From Arenibacter sp041392165 (GTDB lineage: Bacteria; Bacteroidota; Bacteroidia; Flavobacteriales; Flavobacteriaceae), in the NCBI GenBank assembly GCA_041392165.1, contig JAWKMN010000001.1:682001-746000 (forward strand): a stretch of DNA of 64,000 nt, in the 5' to 3' direction. Of this stretch, positions 17,169 to 25,772 are shown in pieces (within the stretch, counting starts at the first letter, position 1; each line of letters begins with the position of its first letter). Both the position numbers and the translations under genes were made by a program. The notes below the pieces were generated by a model, which ran no database searches, was not told the DNA's origin, and worked only from the letters and a program-made list of their open reading frames with translations.

Positions 17169-18301
17169 GCGTGTACATTCACATCCCATTTTGCAAGCAG
17201 GCCTGCCATTATTGCGATTTTCATTTTTCCACTAATATGGGGAAGAAGGATGCTATGGTATCGGCATTGATCAAGGAATTGGAGCTTAGGAAAGAGGAGT
17301 TCAGGGAGGAGATGGTACAGACCATTTACTTTGGAGGGGGGACGCCCTCCTTGTTGGATACGGCCGAAATAGATCGGATTATGGCCACAATACGAACAAA
17401 TTTTGAGGTCGCAGCCGATCCCGAGATTACTTTGGAGGCCAATCCCGATGATCTGTCCAAAGAAAAGATAGAAGCATTGGCCAAATCGCCGATCAATAGG
17501 TTGAGTATTGGCATCCAATCTTTTTTTGAAGAGGATTTAAGGATGATGAACAGGGCACATAATGCGGTGGAAGCGGAAGACTGTATTGTATGGGCCCAAA
17601 ATTATTTTGATAATATTTCCATCGATCTTATTTATGGCATTCCGGGAATGTCCAATGATCGTTGGGTTGCCAATGTAGACAAGACACTGGCCTTCGGGAT
17701 TCCCCATATTTCCAGTTATGCACTTACCGTGGAACCCAAAACAGCGTTAAAATCATTTATAGACAAAGGACTGATTCCTCCTATTAATGATGAATTGGCG
17801 GAAGCCCATTTCCGTATTCTAGTGCAAAAATTGGAAGCTGCGGGGTTTGTTAACTATGAAATTTCCAATTTTGGAAAACCAGGGTACTTTTCAAGGAACA
17901 ACACGGCCTATTGGCAGGGAAAAAAATACTTGGGCATCGGACCCTCGGCACATTCCTATGACGGTATAAGAAGGGGGTGGAACATTAATAACAATGCTAA
18001 ATATATGAAGTCCATTGCACAAAACGAGTTGCCTATGGAAGTGGAGGTGTTGTCCAGGACCGACCGCTATAACGAATATATTATGACCGGATTACGAACC
18101 GTATGGGGGGTTTCCCTAAATAGGATAAAGGAGGAGTTTGGAAGGGAGTACCATTCGTATTTGTTGGAGCAGTCCAATAAAAAAATCAAGGATGGCTTGC
18201 TCTATATGGAAAAAGAGCATTTGTTCATTTCTCCAAAAGGCAAATTTTTAAGCGATGGGATTGCTGCCGATTTATTTTTGGTTAGATTTGATGGTAAATA
18301 G
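17129..18301 (+). CDS. hemW: HemW-like radical SAM protein (haem chaperone)
   Basis: A 390-residue radical SAM protein of the HemN/HemW group. VYIHIPFCKQACHYCDFHF contains the CxxxCxxC cluster motif, followed by YFGGGTPSLL, EANPDD, GIQSF and a C-terminal HemN-like domain. The length and the lack of the N-terminal extension of true HemN fit HemW, which binds haem and delivers it to respiratory enzymes rather than oxidising coproporphyrinogen. With the ATG at 17129 the first 14 residues (MNSRLSSPFGGGGG) are encoded by a REP element. A GTG at 17171 would start the protein directly at YIHIPFC and leave the REP in the leader. It follows ruvC by 22 nt. Confidence 0.85.
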   Translation: MNSRLSSPFGGGGGVYIHIPFCKQACHYCDFHFSTNMGKKDAMVSALIKELELRKEEFREEMVQTIYFGGGTPSLLDTAEIDRIMATIRTNFEVAADPEITLEANPDDLSKEKIEALAKSPINRLSIGIQSFFEEDLRMMNRAHNAVEAEDCIVWAQNYFDNISIDLIYGIPGMSNDRWVANVDKTLAFGIPHISSYALTVEPKTALKSFIDKGLIPPINDELAEAHFRILVQKLEAAGFVNYEISNFGKPGYFSRNNTAYWQGKKYLGIGPSAHSYDGIRRGWNINNNAKYMKSIAQNELPMEVEVLSRTDRYNEYIMTGLRTVWGVSLNRIKEEFGREYHSYLLEQSNKKIKDGLLYMEKEHLFISPKGKFLSDGIAADLFLVRFDGK

Positions 18302-18338
18302 ATGCCGGTCCTAAGGACGGGTATAGTGCGTGCATAAC

Positions 18339-19088
18339 ATGAAAACAACCATAAGGCATAACGCCAAAAACTACACTATAGACCTATCCCGGCCCTTGGA
18401 TATTTCCATCCCCATCACCGGAGAGGATACCAATGTAAATGCATGGTATGTGGGTCCCCCGAAAATTGGGCCCCATACCGAAGGGGAATTTATAGGGAAG
18501 GTCACCGAAGGAGCTTCCACTAATTTTAATGATATTAGCTTTAACCCGCATGCCCATGGTACCCATACTGAATGTATCGGCCATATTACAGAAGAGTTTT
18601 ATTCCGTAAACAAAAGCCTTGGCAAATTTTTCTTTATGGCCGAGGTCATCACTATAGCACCTGAAAAAATTAAGGGCGATTTTGTAATCTCCAAAAAGCA
18701 ATTGCAGTATGCCTTGGGAAATAAAAACAGGGAGGCCGTGGTCATAAGGACCATCCCCAACCTAAAGGATAAAATGAGCAGGCAATATGCCCATACCAAT
18801 CCCCCATATTTATTGGAATCGGCAGCACAATTTTTGGTAGACCAGGGAGTGGAGCATTTGCTGATCGATCTTCCTTCCGTGGACAAGGAAAAGGATGGGG
18901 GCGCTTTATTGGCCCATAAGACTTTTTGGAATTTTGATGGTGAGAGAAGATTTCAGGCTACCATAACCGAATTTATTTATGTGGCCAATTCCATTAAGGA
19001 CGGGAAGTACTTTTTAAACCTTCAGATGGCTGCATTTGAGAATGATGCCTGTCCCAGTAGGCCGGTATTATATTTAATTGAGGAATGA
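18339..19088 (+). CDS. Cyclase-family metal-dependent hydrolase (kynurenine-formamidase-like)
   Basis: About 249 residues from the ATG at 18339 (a GTG at 18330 is less likely). It belongs to PF04199 (cyclase/kynurenine formamidase): the metal site HAHGTHTECIGH near residues 68-80 is the family's HxGTHxDxxxH variant, with Glu in place of the usual Asp, and HLLIDLPSVD further on. Members hydrolyse N-formylkynurenine, isatin or similar amides. Substrate is uncertain, as no other tryptophan-catabolic gene is adjacent. The 3' end overlaps the DUF4260 gene by 4 nt, indicating coupled translation with it and probably with the DUF4230 gene after it. No signal peptide is seen, so it is cytoplasmic. 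Confidence 0.8.
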   Translation: MKTTIRHNAKNYTIDLSRPLDISIPITGEDTNVNAWYVGPPKIGPHTEGEFIGKVTEGASTNFNDISFNPHAHGTHTECIGHITEEFYSVNKSLGKFFFMAEVITIAPEKIKGDFVISKKQLQYALGNKNREAVVIRTIPNLKDKMSRQYAHTNPPYLLESAAQFLVDQGVEHLLIDLPSVDKEKDGGALLAHKTFWNFDGERRFQATITEFIYVANSIKDGKYFLNLQMAAFENDACPSRPVLYLIEE

Positions 19089-19459
19089 GGCACAACGGAA
19101 TGGTAAAACTTCTAAAAGTAGAGGAGTTATTTATGTTTCTTCTCGGTATTTATCTCTTTAGTTTGTTGGACTATAGCTGGTGGTGGTTTGCAGGACTTAT
19201 CTTACTGCCAGATATGGGTATGCTGGGCTATTTAATGGGAAATAGGGCCGGTGCCATAGGTTATAATGTGTTCCATCATAAGGGCTTGGCCATCGCTATT
19301 TATTTTCTCGGGATATATCTTTCCTTACCTTTGTGCCAATTGATAGGGCTAATCTTGTTTTCCCACGCTTCCATGGATAGGATATTTGGCTATGGGTTAA
19401 AATATGACAAAGGATTTAAATACACCCATTTGGGTGGAATAGGTAATAGGGATGAGTGA
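19085..19459 (+). CDS. DUF4260 small membrane protein
   Basis: A 124-residue protein matching DUF4260: LLKVEELFMFLLGIYLF, LPDMGMLGYL, GNRAGAIGYNVFHH and the C-terminal HASMDRIFGYGLKY. It has three to four hydrophobic helices. The start at 19085 overlaps the preceding stop (ATGA). An internal ATG at 19100 gives the start MVKLLKVEEL that is more typical of the family. It is translationally coupled to both neighbours, with an 8-nt overlap to the DUF4230 gene. No biochemical role is known for the family. Confidence 0.85.
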   Translation: MRHNGMVKLLKVEELFMFLLGIYLFSLLDYSWWWFAGLILLPDMGMLGYLMGNRAGAIGYNVFHHKGLAIAIYFLGIYLSLPLCQLIGLILFSHASMDRIFGYGLKYDKGFKYTHLGGIGNRDE

Positions 19460-20075
19460 TATATTGGAACTTTTTTTGGGCCTTATTCTGGGGGCTATTG
19501 CCATGTACTGGGTCTTTTCCTTTTTTCGAAAAAAGAGAAGCAAGGAACTCACGGAGCATCAGTCTACTATACTTTTGGATAAGATTAAGAGCGTATGTAA
19601 GCTCATAACGGTGGAAGGCGATTTCGCCGAAATATATAGGTATGAAAATACCAAGGAACGCTTTCTGAGCCTGGTAAGTAGTAAGAAGAAAGCGCTCATC
19701 ATCATTAATGCCAAGGCACATATCGGTTTCGATTTAAAGAAATTGCAGATGCATGCCGATAACGATAAGAAGAAAATTATCCTCACCAATTTTCCACAGC
19801 CAGAAATTCTGTCCATTTCCCCGGAACTGCAGTTTTACGATATTCAGAACGGACTTTTCAATTCCTTTACGCCAACGGACCTTACCTCCTTAAATTTGGA
19901 AGCCAAACAGCACATCAGGGATAAAATTCCCCAAAGTGGTTTAATGGATACGGCTAATAAAGAGGCTCTTGAGGCTGTACTCCTAATTGAAAAGATTGTG
20001 GAGACCATTGGTTGGAAGTTGGACTATACGGCCTTGGAAATGAACAATGGAAAAAATCAATTTTTGGGGAATTAA
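19452..20075 (+). CDS. DUF4230 membrane-anchored protein
   Basis: A 207-residue protein with one N-terminal membrane helix (residues 5-24), then a basic stretch and a soluble DUF4230 domain (about 40-190). The pattern SVCKLITVEGDFAEIYRY, KKKALIIINAKAHIGFDLKK and GWKLDY are typical of this family. Function is unknown; topology suggests a domain facing the periplasm or cytoplasm on a single anchor. It ends the short operon begun by the cyclase-family hydrolase. A weak stem (GGAATT/AATTCC) with six T right at its stop codon (about 20068-20086) may terminate it. Confidence 0.85.
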   Translation: MSDILELFLGLILGAIAMYWVFSFFRKKRSKELTEHQSTILLDKIKSVCKLITVEGDFAEIYRYENTKERFLSLVSSKKKALIIINAKAHIGFDLKKLQMHADNDKKKIILTNFPQPEILSISPELQFYDIQNGLFNSFTPTDLTSLNLEAKQHIRDKIPQSGLMDTANKEALEAVLLIEKIVETIGWKLDYTALEMNNGKNQFLGN

Positions 20076-20239
20076 ATTCCTTTTTTCCATGATTACGAAT
20101 CGGACTCTATTTTTTTATTTTAGCGGTATGGGGCAGCATATTAATAGGTAGAATTTTCAAAACAAAAACGATGATTAAAAATTAATAATGACCCCAAGCT
20201 ACGATCGCTAAATTCACAAGAACTATAAAACAACAGAAC

Positions 20240-20563
20240 ATGAAAAATTTTGATCCCAATTTTGTGCACACCGTTTATTTTTGGCTGAAAAACCCTGATA
20301 ATGATGGGGATAGGAAGGCCTTTGAGACATCCATCCTTAAATTTATGCGCGGTTCCAAATACGCCAAGACCAATTTTGTGGGCGTACCACCAAAGGCCAC
20401 CCGCGATGTTGTGGACGGCTCCTTTACCTATTCTTTGGTGGTGTCTTTTGAATCTGCAGAAGCACAGGCAAAATATCAGACCGAAGAGGCCCATAACTTA
20501 TTTGTTGCGGAGTCCAGTAATTTATGGACCAAGGTCATCGTTTACGATTCCTTGGGGATTTAG
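20240..20563 (+). CDS. Dabb family (stress-responsive alpha/beta barrel) protein
   Basis: A 107-residue dimeric alpha/beta-barrel (PF07876) protein: FVHTVYFWLKNP at the start is the family signature, followed by YSLVVSFESAEAQAKYQ and a closing VIVYDS strand. Plant relatives respond to salt stress and some fungal and bacterial ones are small cyclases. The bacterial role is usually unknown. It stands about 165 nt after the DUF4230 gene, so it probably has its own promoter. It is cytoplasmic and complete. Confidence 0.85.
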   Translation: MKNFDPNFVHTVYFWLKNPDNDGDRKAFETSILKFMRGSKYAKTNFVGVPPKATRDVVDGSFTYSLVVSFESAEAQAKYQTEEAHNLFVAESSNLWTKVIVYDSLGI

Positions 20564-20728
20564 TTTGGGCCAAAATTCAATTTAAGCCTATAGTTGTAAA
20601 ACGATTGGCCAATACGACCGATTAAGTAAGCAGCGCAAACGCATCTTTACATGGTTCTTTGATAAATGTAGAATAACATGTTACAGTCTAAAAGAACTGG
20701 CCCGTTTGTATTCAATAAAACGTATACT

Positions 20729-21088
20729 ATGAATATAGAGGAATTTAGGGAACATTGCATTGTTAAAAAAGGGGTTACTGAAGAATTTCCCTTTGATGCA
20801 GCTACTTTGGTGTTCAAGGTAATGGGCAAAATGTTTGCTCTGGTACCTCTGGAACGGGTTCCGTCCCAGGCCAACCTAAAATGCGATCCGGAAAGGGCCA
20901 TCGAGTTGCGGGAGAGCTACGATGGAAAAATAACTGCCGGCTACCATATGAGCAAAGTACATTGGAATACCCTTTATTTGGAAGGGTTGCCACACTTATT
21001 GGTCAGGGAATTGATAGACCATTCCTATGAACTGGTAGTTAACGGGCTAACAAAAAAGGTACAGGCCCAACTTAAGGCGTTGGATTAA
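20729..21088 (+). CDS. MmcQ/YjbR family DNA-binding protein
   Basis: A 119-residue protein when started at the ATG at 20729 (MNIEEFREHC); an earlier ATG at 20678 adds 17 residues not usual for the family. MmcQ/YjbR landmarks are visible: EEFPFDAATLVFKVMGKMFAL, ANLKCDP, AGYHMSKVHWNTL and a C-terminal helix. The YjbR fold resembles a double-wing DNA-binding protein, but direct function is unproven. It lies 34 nt before the MutS-like gene on the same strand, so they may be co-transcribed. Confidence 0.85.
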   Translation: MNIEEFREHCIVKKGVTEEFPFDAATLVFKVMGKMFALVPLERVPSQANLKCDPERAIELRESYDGKITAGYHMSKVHWNTLYLEGLPHLLVRELIDHSYELVVNGLTKKVQAQLKALD

Positions 21089-21122
21089 CTACATTTGCAT
21101 AAACTACATTTTAAGTTCCTAG

Positions 21123-22895
21123 ATGGATAACCTAAAAGCATTTTATAAACACAGAATTGAACTCCATACCAAGGTGTTGGGACAGGTAAAAAGGCAATTG
21201 GCCATATCCGGTATTATCCGATTGATCGTTTTTGTTATTGCCGCCGGTTTTACCTACCTTTTTTTTGGGGATGCCCAATGGGTCCTGGGAACGCTTATAG
21301 TTGCCATAGCTTTGTTTTTGTATTTGGTTTCCAGGCATACGGATTTACAATACAAGAGGGACAAGCTTTTGGCCCTTATTAAAATCAATGAGACGGAAAT
21401 TCAGGTGTTGGAACGTAATTTCCGTCACCTTCCCGATGGTTCGGAGTATAAGGATTCCACACATTATTTTGCCCAGGACATAGATCTGTTTGGAAAAGGA
21501 TCATTTTATCAGTATAGCAATCGTACTGCCTTAAAACAAGGTAGTGATATGTTGGTGGAGCTATTATTGGCCAATGATGTAACCAATATTGAGGACAAAC
21601 AGGAGGCAGTGGCAGAATTATCCAAATTACCGAATTGGCGGCAGGAATTTTCTGCAATAGCCGTCCTGGTAAAAACCGATACTGCCACCAAGACCATTGT
21701 TTCATGGCTTGCCGGGTACAAAGCGTACGTTCCCAAGGCCATGCGTTATGTGTCCTATATTTTTTCTTTGGTTTCCCTTATTTTGATCGGGGGATACTTG
21801 TTGGGGATATTGCCCGGTTTCCCTATTTTTATTATACTATTGGCAGGGTTGCTATTGAGTGGTCTTTACCTAAAAAGTACTTCTAAATTGGCTTCGGATG
21901 CCAATAGGGTGCAGAGTACCTTTAAGCAATATCAAAAATTGATCCTACAAATAGAGGAACGGGAATTTAGCTCCCATCTTTTAAGGGAAAAAAGGAATTC
22001 TGTGATTTCCCGGAAAGAACTGGCCTCAAAAATCTTAAAGGAATTTTCCGAAATTCTCGGTGCTTTGGACCAAAGGAATAATATGTTTTTTGCCTTGTTG
22101 GGGAACGGCTTTTTTCTTTGGGATCTATTGCAGGCGTACAGGATAGAACGGTGGATAGACAAACATGGACCAAAGGTGGAGCAGTGGTTTGATACCATCG
22201 CCTTTTTTGATGCCTTTAATAGCTTGGGGAATTTTGCGCATAACCATCCTGCCTATACCTATCCAAAATTGGTAGATGGCCTTATAGTATTGAGGTCGGA
22301 AAACGCATCACACCCATTGCTGGATCCTAAAAAGGCGGTGCCAAATGATATCAACATTCTAAAAGAGCAATTCTTTATTGTCACCGGAGCCAATATGGCC
22401 GGTAAAAGTACCTTTTTAAGAACGGTATCCCTTCAAATTGTCATGGCCAATATTGGACTACCGGTATGTGCTTCGGCCTCGGAGTATTCCCCTATTAAAT
22501 TGATAACCAGTATGAGGACTACAGATTCGCTTACGGACGATGAGTCTTATTTTTTTTCGGAACTGAAAAGATTGAAGTTTATAGTGGATGAAATACAAAA
22601 CGATAGGTACTTTATTGTTTTGGATGAAATTCTTAAGGGGACCAACAGTTTGGACAAGGCCATAGGTTCACGTAAGTTTGTTGAAAAGTTGGTTGCCTCA
22701 AAATCTACCGGAATTATTGCTACCCATGATTTGAGTTTATGTGAAGTTTCAGAGGAATTGCCTCAGGTGAAGAACCATTATTTTGATGCCGAGATCATTA
22801 ACAATGAACTAAATTTCGATTACACCTTTAAAACCGGGGTTTGTAAAAATATGAACGCGTCCTTCTTGTTGAAGAAGATGGAAATAGTGGAATAA
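21123..22895 (+). CDS. Membrane-anchored MutS-like ATPase
   Basis: A 590-residue protein with a C-terminal MutS ATPase domain: Walker A GANMAGKST (about 422-430), Walker B YFIVLDEILKG, the MutS signature TDDESYFFSELKR, and STGIIATHD. Instead of the mismatch-recognition domains it has two membrane helix pairs (about 28-65 and 208-245), so it is tethered to the inner membrane. This architecture recurs in Bacteroidota and is usually annotated simply as MutS-like. It is neither MutS nor MutS2, because no N-terminal mismatch-binding domain or Smr domain is present. The role is unknown; a DNA-junction or nucleic-acid sensing function at the membrane can only be guessed. The downstream hydrolase begins 9 nt later, indicating an operon. 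Confidence 0.8.
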   Translation: MDNLKAFYKHRIELHTKVLGQVKRQLAISGIIRLIVFVIAAGFTYLFFGDAQWVLGTLIVAIALFLYLVSRHTDLQYKRDKLLALIKINETEIQVLERNFRHLPDGSEYKDSTHYFAQDIDLFGKGSFYQYSNRTALKQGSDMLVELLLANDVTNIEDKQEAVAELSKLPNWRQEFSAIAVLVKTDTATKTIVSWLAGYKAYVPKAMRYVSYIFSLVSLILIGGYLLGILPGFPIFIILLAGLLLSGLYLKSTSKLASDANRVQSTFKQYQKLILQIEEREFSSHLLREKRNSVISRKELASKILKEFSEILGALDQRNNMFFALLGNGFFLWDLLQAYRIERWIDKHGPKVEQWFDTIAFFDAFNSLGNFAHNHPAYTYPKLVDGLIVLRSENASHPLLDPKKAVPNDINILKEQFFIVTGANMAGKSTFLRTVSLQIVMANIGLPVCASASEYSPIKLITSMRTTDSLTDDESYFFSELKRLKFIVDEIQNDRYFIVLDEILKGTNSLDKAIGSRKFVEKLVASKSTGIIATHDLSLCEVSEELPQVKNHYFDAEIINNELNFDYTFKTGVCKNMNASFLLKKMEIVE

Positions 22896-22904
22896 ATAAC
22901 AATC

Positions 22905-23906
22905 ATGGATTCTCTGACACAGATAATACTAGGAGCCGCCGTAGGGGAGGCGGTATTGGGCAAGAAAGTGGGCAATAAGGCAATGCTGTATGGAGCCATA
23001 GCGGGAACGATTCCTGACTTGGACGTTCTGGCCAATTATGTTACCGATACCGTCACGGCTATTGAGTGGCATAGGGGGTTTACCCACTCCATCTTTTTTT
23101 CCATAATTTTTGCCCCTATCTTTGGATGGCTGATATATAAGTTGGAGCCCAATGGGCCGGCTACTAGGAAAGATTGGTCTTGGTTAATGTTCTGGGGGCT
23201 TTTTACGCACCCTATTTTAGATGCTTTTACCACTTGGGGGACCCAACTTTTTTGGCCTTTTGGCCTTAGGTTGGCCTTTCAAAATATTTTTGTCATCGAT
23301 CCTTTGTATACCCTACCTTTTTTGGCGTTTCTAATAATGGCCCTGAGACAAAAGCGGGATTCACCAAAACGTGGGCGCTATAATGCGTTGGGATTGGCAA
23401 TTAGTAGTGCTTATTTGGGTCTGGCCTTGCTGCTAAAGGGAATTGCCTTTAAAAAGATTACGGATAGTCTGGATACACAAGGGTTGGCCTATAACGAAAT
23501 GGATGTGAGGCCGTCCCCATTTAATACCGTACTATGGTCTGCCAATGTAGATGTTGGTGATGCCTACCTAATAGGCAACTATTCTTTTTTTGATAATAAG
23601 CCCGTTTATTTTAGTCGTTATCCCAAAAATCATCAACTGTTGGGAGGTTTGGCCGAAAACGATAAGATTCAACGTCTTAAAAAAATTACTGAAGGTTGGT
23701 ACACCATAAATGAGGTAAACGGACAGTTGTTTTTTAATGACCTGCGATTCGGACTGATGAGTTTGGATGCCGATGAGTCCCAATTTGCCTTTAGTTATAA
23801 ATTAGTTCCAAAGGCAGATGGTGTATTGGTGGAAGAAACCCCTAAACTAAAACGAGATGCCAAAAAACTCCTTTTGGCCCTTTGGTTGCGGATGTGGGGG
23901 AATTAA
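22905..23906 (+). CDS. YdjM-type membrane-bound metal-dependent hydrolase
   Basis: A 333-residue protein of the DUF457/YdjM family. The N-terminus MDSLTQIILGAAVGEAVLGKK, then GTIPDLDVLANYVTD, EWHRGFTHS and FTHPILDAFTTWG carry the histidine and aspartate residues typical of this membrane-bound hydrolase group, interspersed with about four to five helices; a soluble C-terminal region follows. In E. coli, YdjM is LexA-regulated, but no LexA box is recognised here. The gene begins 9 nt after the MutS-like gene and is convergent with DUF4407. The substrate is unknown. Confidence 0.85.
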   Translation: MDSLTQIILGAAVGEAVLGKKVGNKAMLYGAIAGTIPDLDVLANYVTDTVTAIEWHRGFTHSIFFSIIFAPIFGWLIYKLEPNGPATRKDWSWLMFWGLFTHPILDAFTTWGTQLFWPFGLRLAFQNIFVIDPLYTLPFLAFLIMALRQKRDSPKRGRYNALGLAISSAYLGLALLLKGIAFKKITDSLDTQGLAYNEMDVRPSPFNTVLWSANVDVGDAYLIGNYSFFDNKPVYFSRYPKNHQLLGGLAENDKIQRLKKITEGWYTINEVNGQLFFNDLRFGLMSLDADESQFAFSYKLVPKADGVLVEETPKLKRDAKKLLLALWLRMWGN

Positions 23907-23931
23907 TAGGCCTTGCCAATTGATATTTGCA

Positions 23932-25032
23932 CTATAAACTTTTCACCTGGGCTTCGTGAAAGGCATTGGCCTGCCGCCTTAACAATTCCTCGGCCTTTTG
24001 TTTTTTGTATTTGTAAACTTCCTCTTCCTCGGCAATTTCACTATATATCTTATTGTTGAGAAGGGTGTCTGTTTCCAACACTTTTTCACGTTGCCCTACC
24101 TTTTGGGCCACCCAGGTCCTATTGGCGCTTTCCTCATCTTGCAGTTTATAATCGTAGGTGCCTTTTGGGGATAATAATTTTGCGATTATGGGGGACGTTT
24201 CTATAGCGAGGAAGAGAAGAAAAATAAAAAAAGAGGGCAACCATGGCAATTTATCCAGTGCATTTATTCTCGCCATAAGTCCGTCGAAACCATCTATAAT
24301 GGGCTGTGTTATGGTGATTTGATCGGCATATTCCATATCCAGGGTGGTAATCCGTGCTTCCAGGGCCGCAATTTTTTCAGCGTTGGCTTGTTTAAGCTGC
24401 TGTAGTTCTGTCAGGGCGGCATCGTGTTTGTCCCTTTTTTCTTGGTAAACAGGCCCCTTTCCCAGTATTTTGGTGCCTGCGGTACCCTCCGCCTCTGAGA
24501 TATAAGTGTCGTAAAGTGCATTGGTTTCTGCCTCCTTAGAGATTATTTCATTTTTAAGGCCCAAAATTTCGGCCTTCAGTTGTTCCGTTTTTGGGGTGTA
24601 CTGGGTAGCGATTTGTTCTTTGTTGGCAAGTGTCATGGCATTTTTTTCTTCCAGAAGCACTTGATCGATCTCCTTTTCAAATAGTTTCATTTCCAAGGGT
24701 TTGGAGATGACTATGGCGATGATGACCGCTAATATTATCCGTGGGGTTGCCTGTAAAAATTCGCTTTTAATGCTGTTGGTCTTTTTTATGGTAGACACAA
24801 TAAATCGATCCAGATTAAAAATGAGAAGCCCCCAGATAAGACCGAAAAAAATAGAGGCATAGCTATTATCGAAGACGGTGAAAAGGGCGTAGGCACTGGC
24901 TATAAACGCCATGACTGCGGTAAAGAATACCGTTGCGCCGATTCCGGCGTATTTATTTTGCTCTCCCTTGGAGCAAGTTTTGAGAATATCGGTATCGGCT
25001 CCGGAGCAGAGCATAAAGAAGTGTTGCAACAT
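23932..25032 (-). CDS. DUF4407 membrane protein with coiled coil
   Basis: About 366 residues from the ATG at 25032; a GTG at 25062 is the longer alternative. DUF4407 features are clear: MLCSGADTDIL at the N-terminus, two helices near residues 32-80 ending in LDRFIVSTIKK, a third near 95-110, a long charged coiled coil (about 120-245) predicted periplasmic, then a last helix near 265-285 followed by a charged cytoplasmic tail. Function is unknown. The membrane and coiled-coil layout suggests a structural or sensor role. The upstream side opens into repeat-rich intergenic DNA. Confidence 0.85.
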   Translation of the reverse strand: MLQHFFMLCSGADTDILKTCSKGEQNKYAGIGATVFFTAVMAFIASAYALFTVFDNSYASIFFGLIWGLLIFNLDRFIVSTIKKTNSIKSEFLQATPRIILAVIIAIVISKPLEMKLFEKEIDQVLLEEKNAMTLANKEQIATQYTPKTEQLKAEILGLKNEIISKEAETNALYDTYISEAEGTAGTKILGKGPVYQEKRDKHDAALTELQQLKQANAEKIAALEARITTLDMEYADQITITQPIIDGFDGLMARINALDKLPWLPSFFIFLLFLAIETSPIIAKLLSPKGTYDYKLQDEESANRTWVAQKVGQREKVLETDTLLNNKIYSEIAEEEEVYKYKKQKAEELLRRQANAFHEAQVKSL

Positions 25033-25256
25033 AGTGTTCCGATTTTGATTGATGATTGGCACTCCAACCTAAAATAATTGGGCCCCAGAACCTAGTTGTT
25101 AGCGATAATACGCTCGATGGGATTGGGAACACTGGATCAATAAGTATGGATGCTTATCGTTAGACTGCTATTTGGCCAAATTTGTTACAGAAATATAGTT
25201 TTAAATGTGGTTTTTGGCCAAAATTTATGATAGGTATGGTTTTTTGTTTCCTGTTA

Positions 25257-25692
25257 CTGATCCTGCAAGGTTTTTAAAACCTTGTAGGTATGGTGTTGGG
25301 CCATGATTGTATATCTGGATTTCCGGGTTATGCTGCCTTTAATCCTACAAGTTTTTTTGACCTTGTAGGTATCTGCGCATGATTGCTCCTTGGATTTTCC
25401 CCTTTTGTTTGGGTTTTGGCCCTCACAAGGCTTTGGAAACCTTGCAGGGCTGCTTTGTGATATGTAGTACAATAAAGCTTCTTCCCCATGTAGGGGATGG
25501 TGGAAGGGGTAGCGTGTATAATAGGAAAATCCATATTATTGTTGGTTTTCCGCCCGCTCCGTCTTCTTTCCCGCTCCGTTGTCAGGAAAGAATCCTCCCT
25601 TCCCTGTCCAGGGAGGGGAGCTATTTTTGGCCGGACCCCTGCAAGGTTTGTTCCTAATCCTGCAAGGTTTTTGAACCTTGTAGGTATCAGGG
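25257..25692. repeat. Cluster of palindromic CCTACAAGG-type REP elements
   Basis: At least four copies of an inverted element with core CCTGCAAGG or CCTACAAGG facing CCTTGTAGG lie at about 25262-25288, 25344-25369, 25421-25448 and 25659-25685. A half element precedes the last one at about 25638. The surrounding 25033-25772 has no gene; apparent frames here are repeat artefacts. The last module recurs in the same orientation at 28634-28698, on the other side of the second BlaI/M56 operon. Confidence 0.8.
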
Positions 25693-25772
25693 GATGATTG
25701 CCTTTTGGCGGAAGGGGATAGGTGGTATCCTTATGCTATTCTGATATGGCTATTATTGTGGAATGTGAAAGA

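Noticed and set aside
25379..25697. Plus-strand frames between DUF4407 and the second M56 gene
   Set aside because: They run through palindromic REP elements and encode no recognisable domain.
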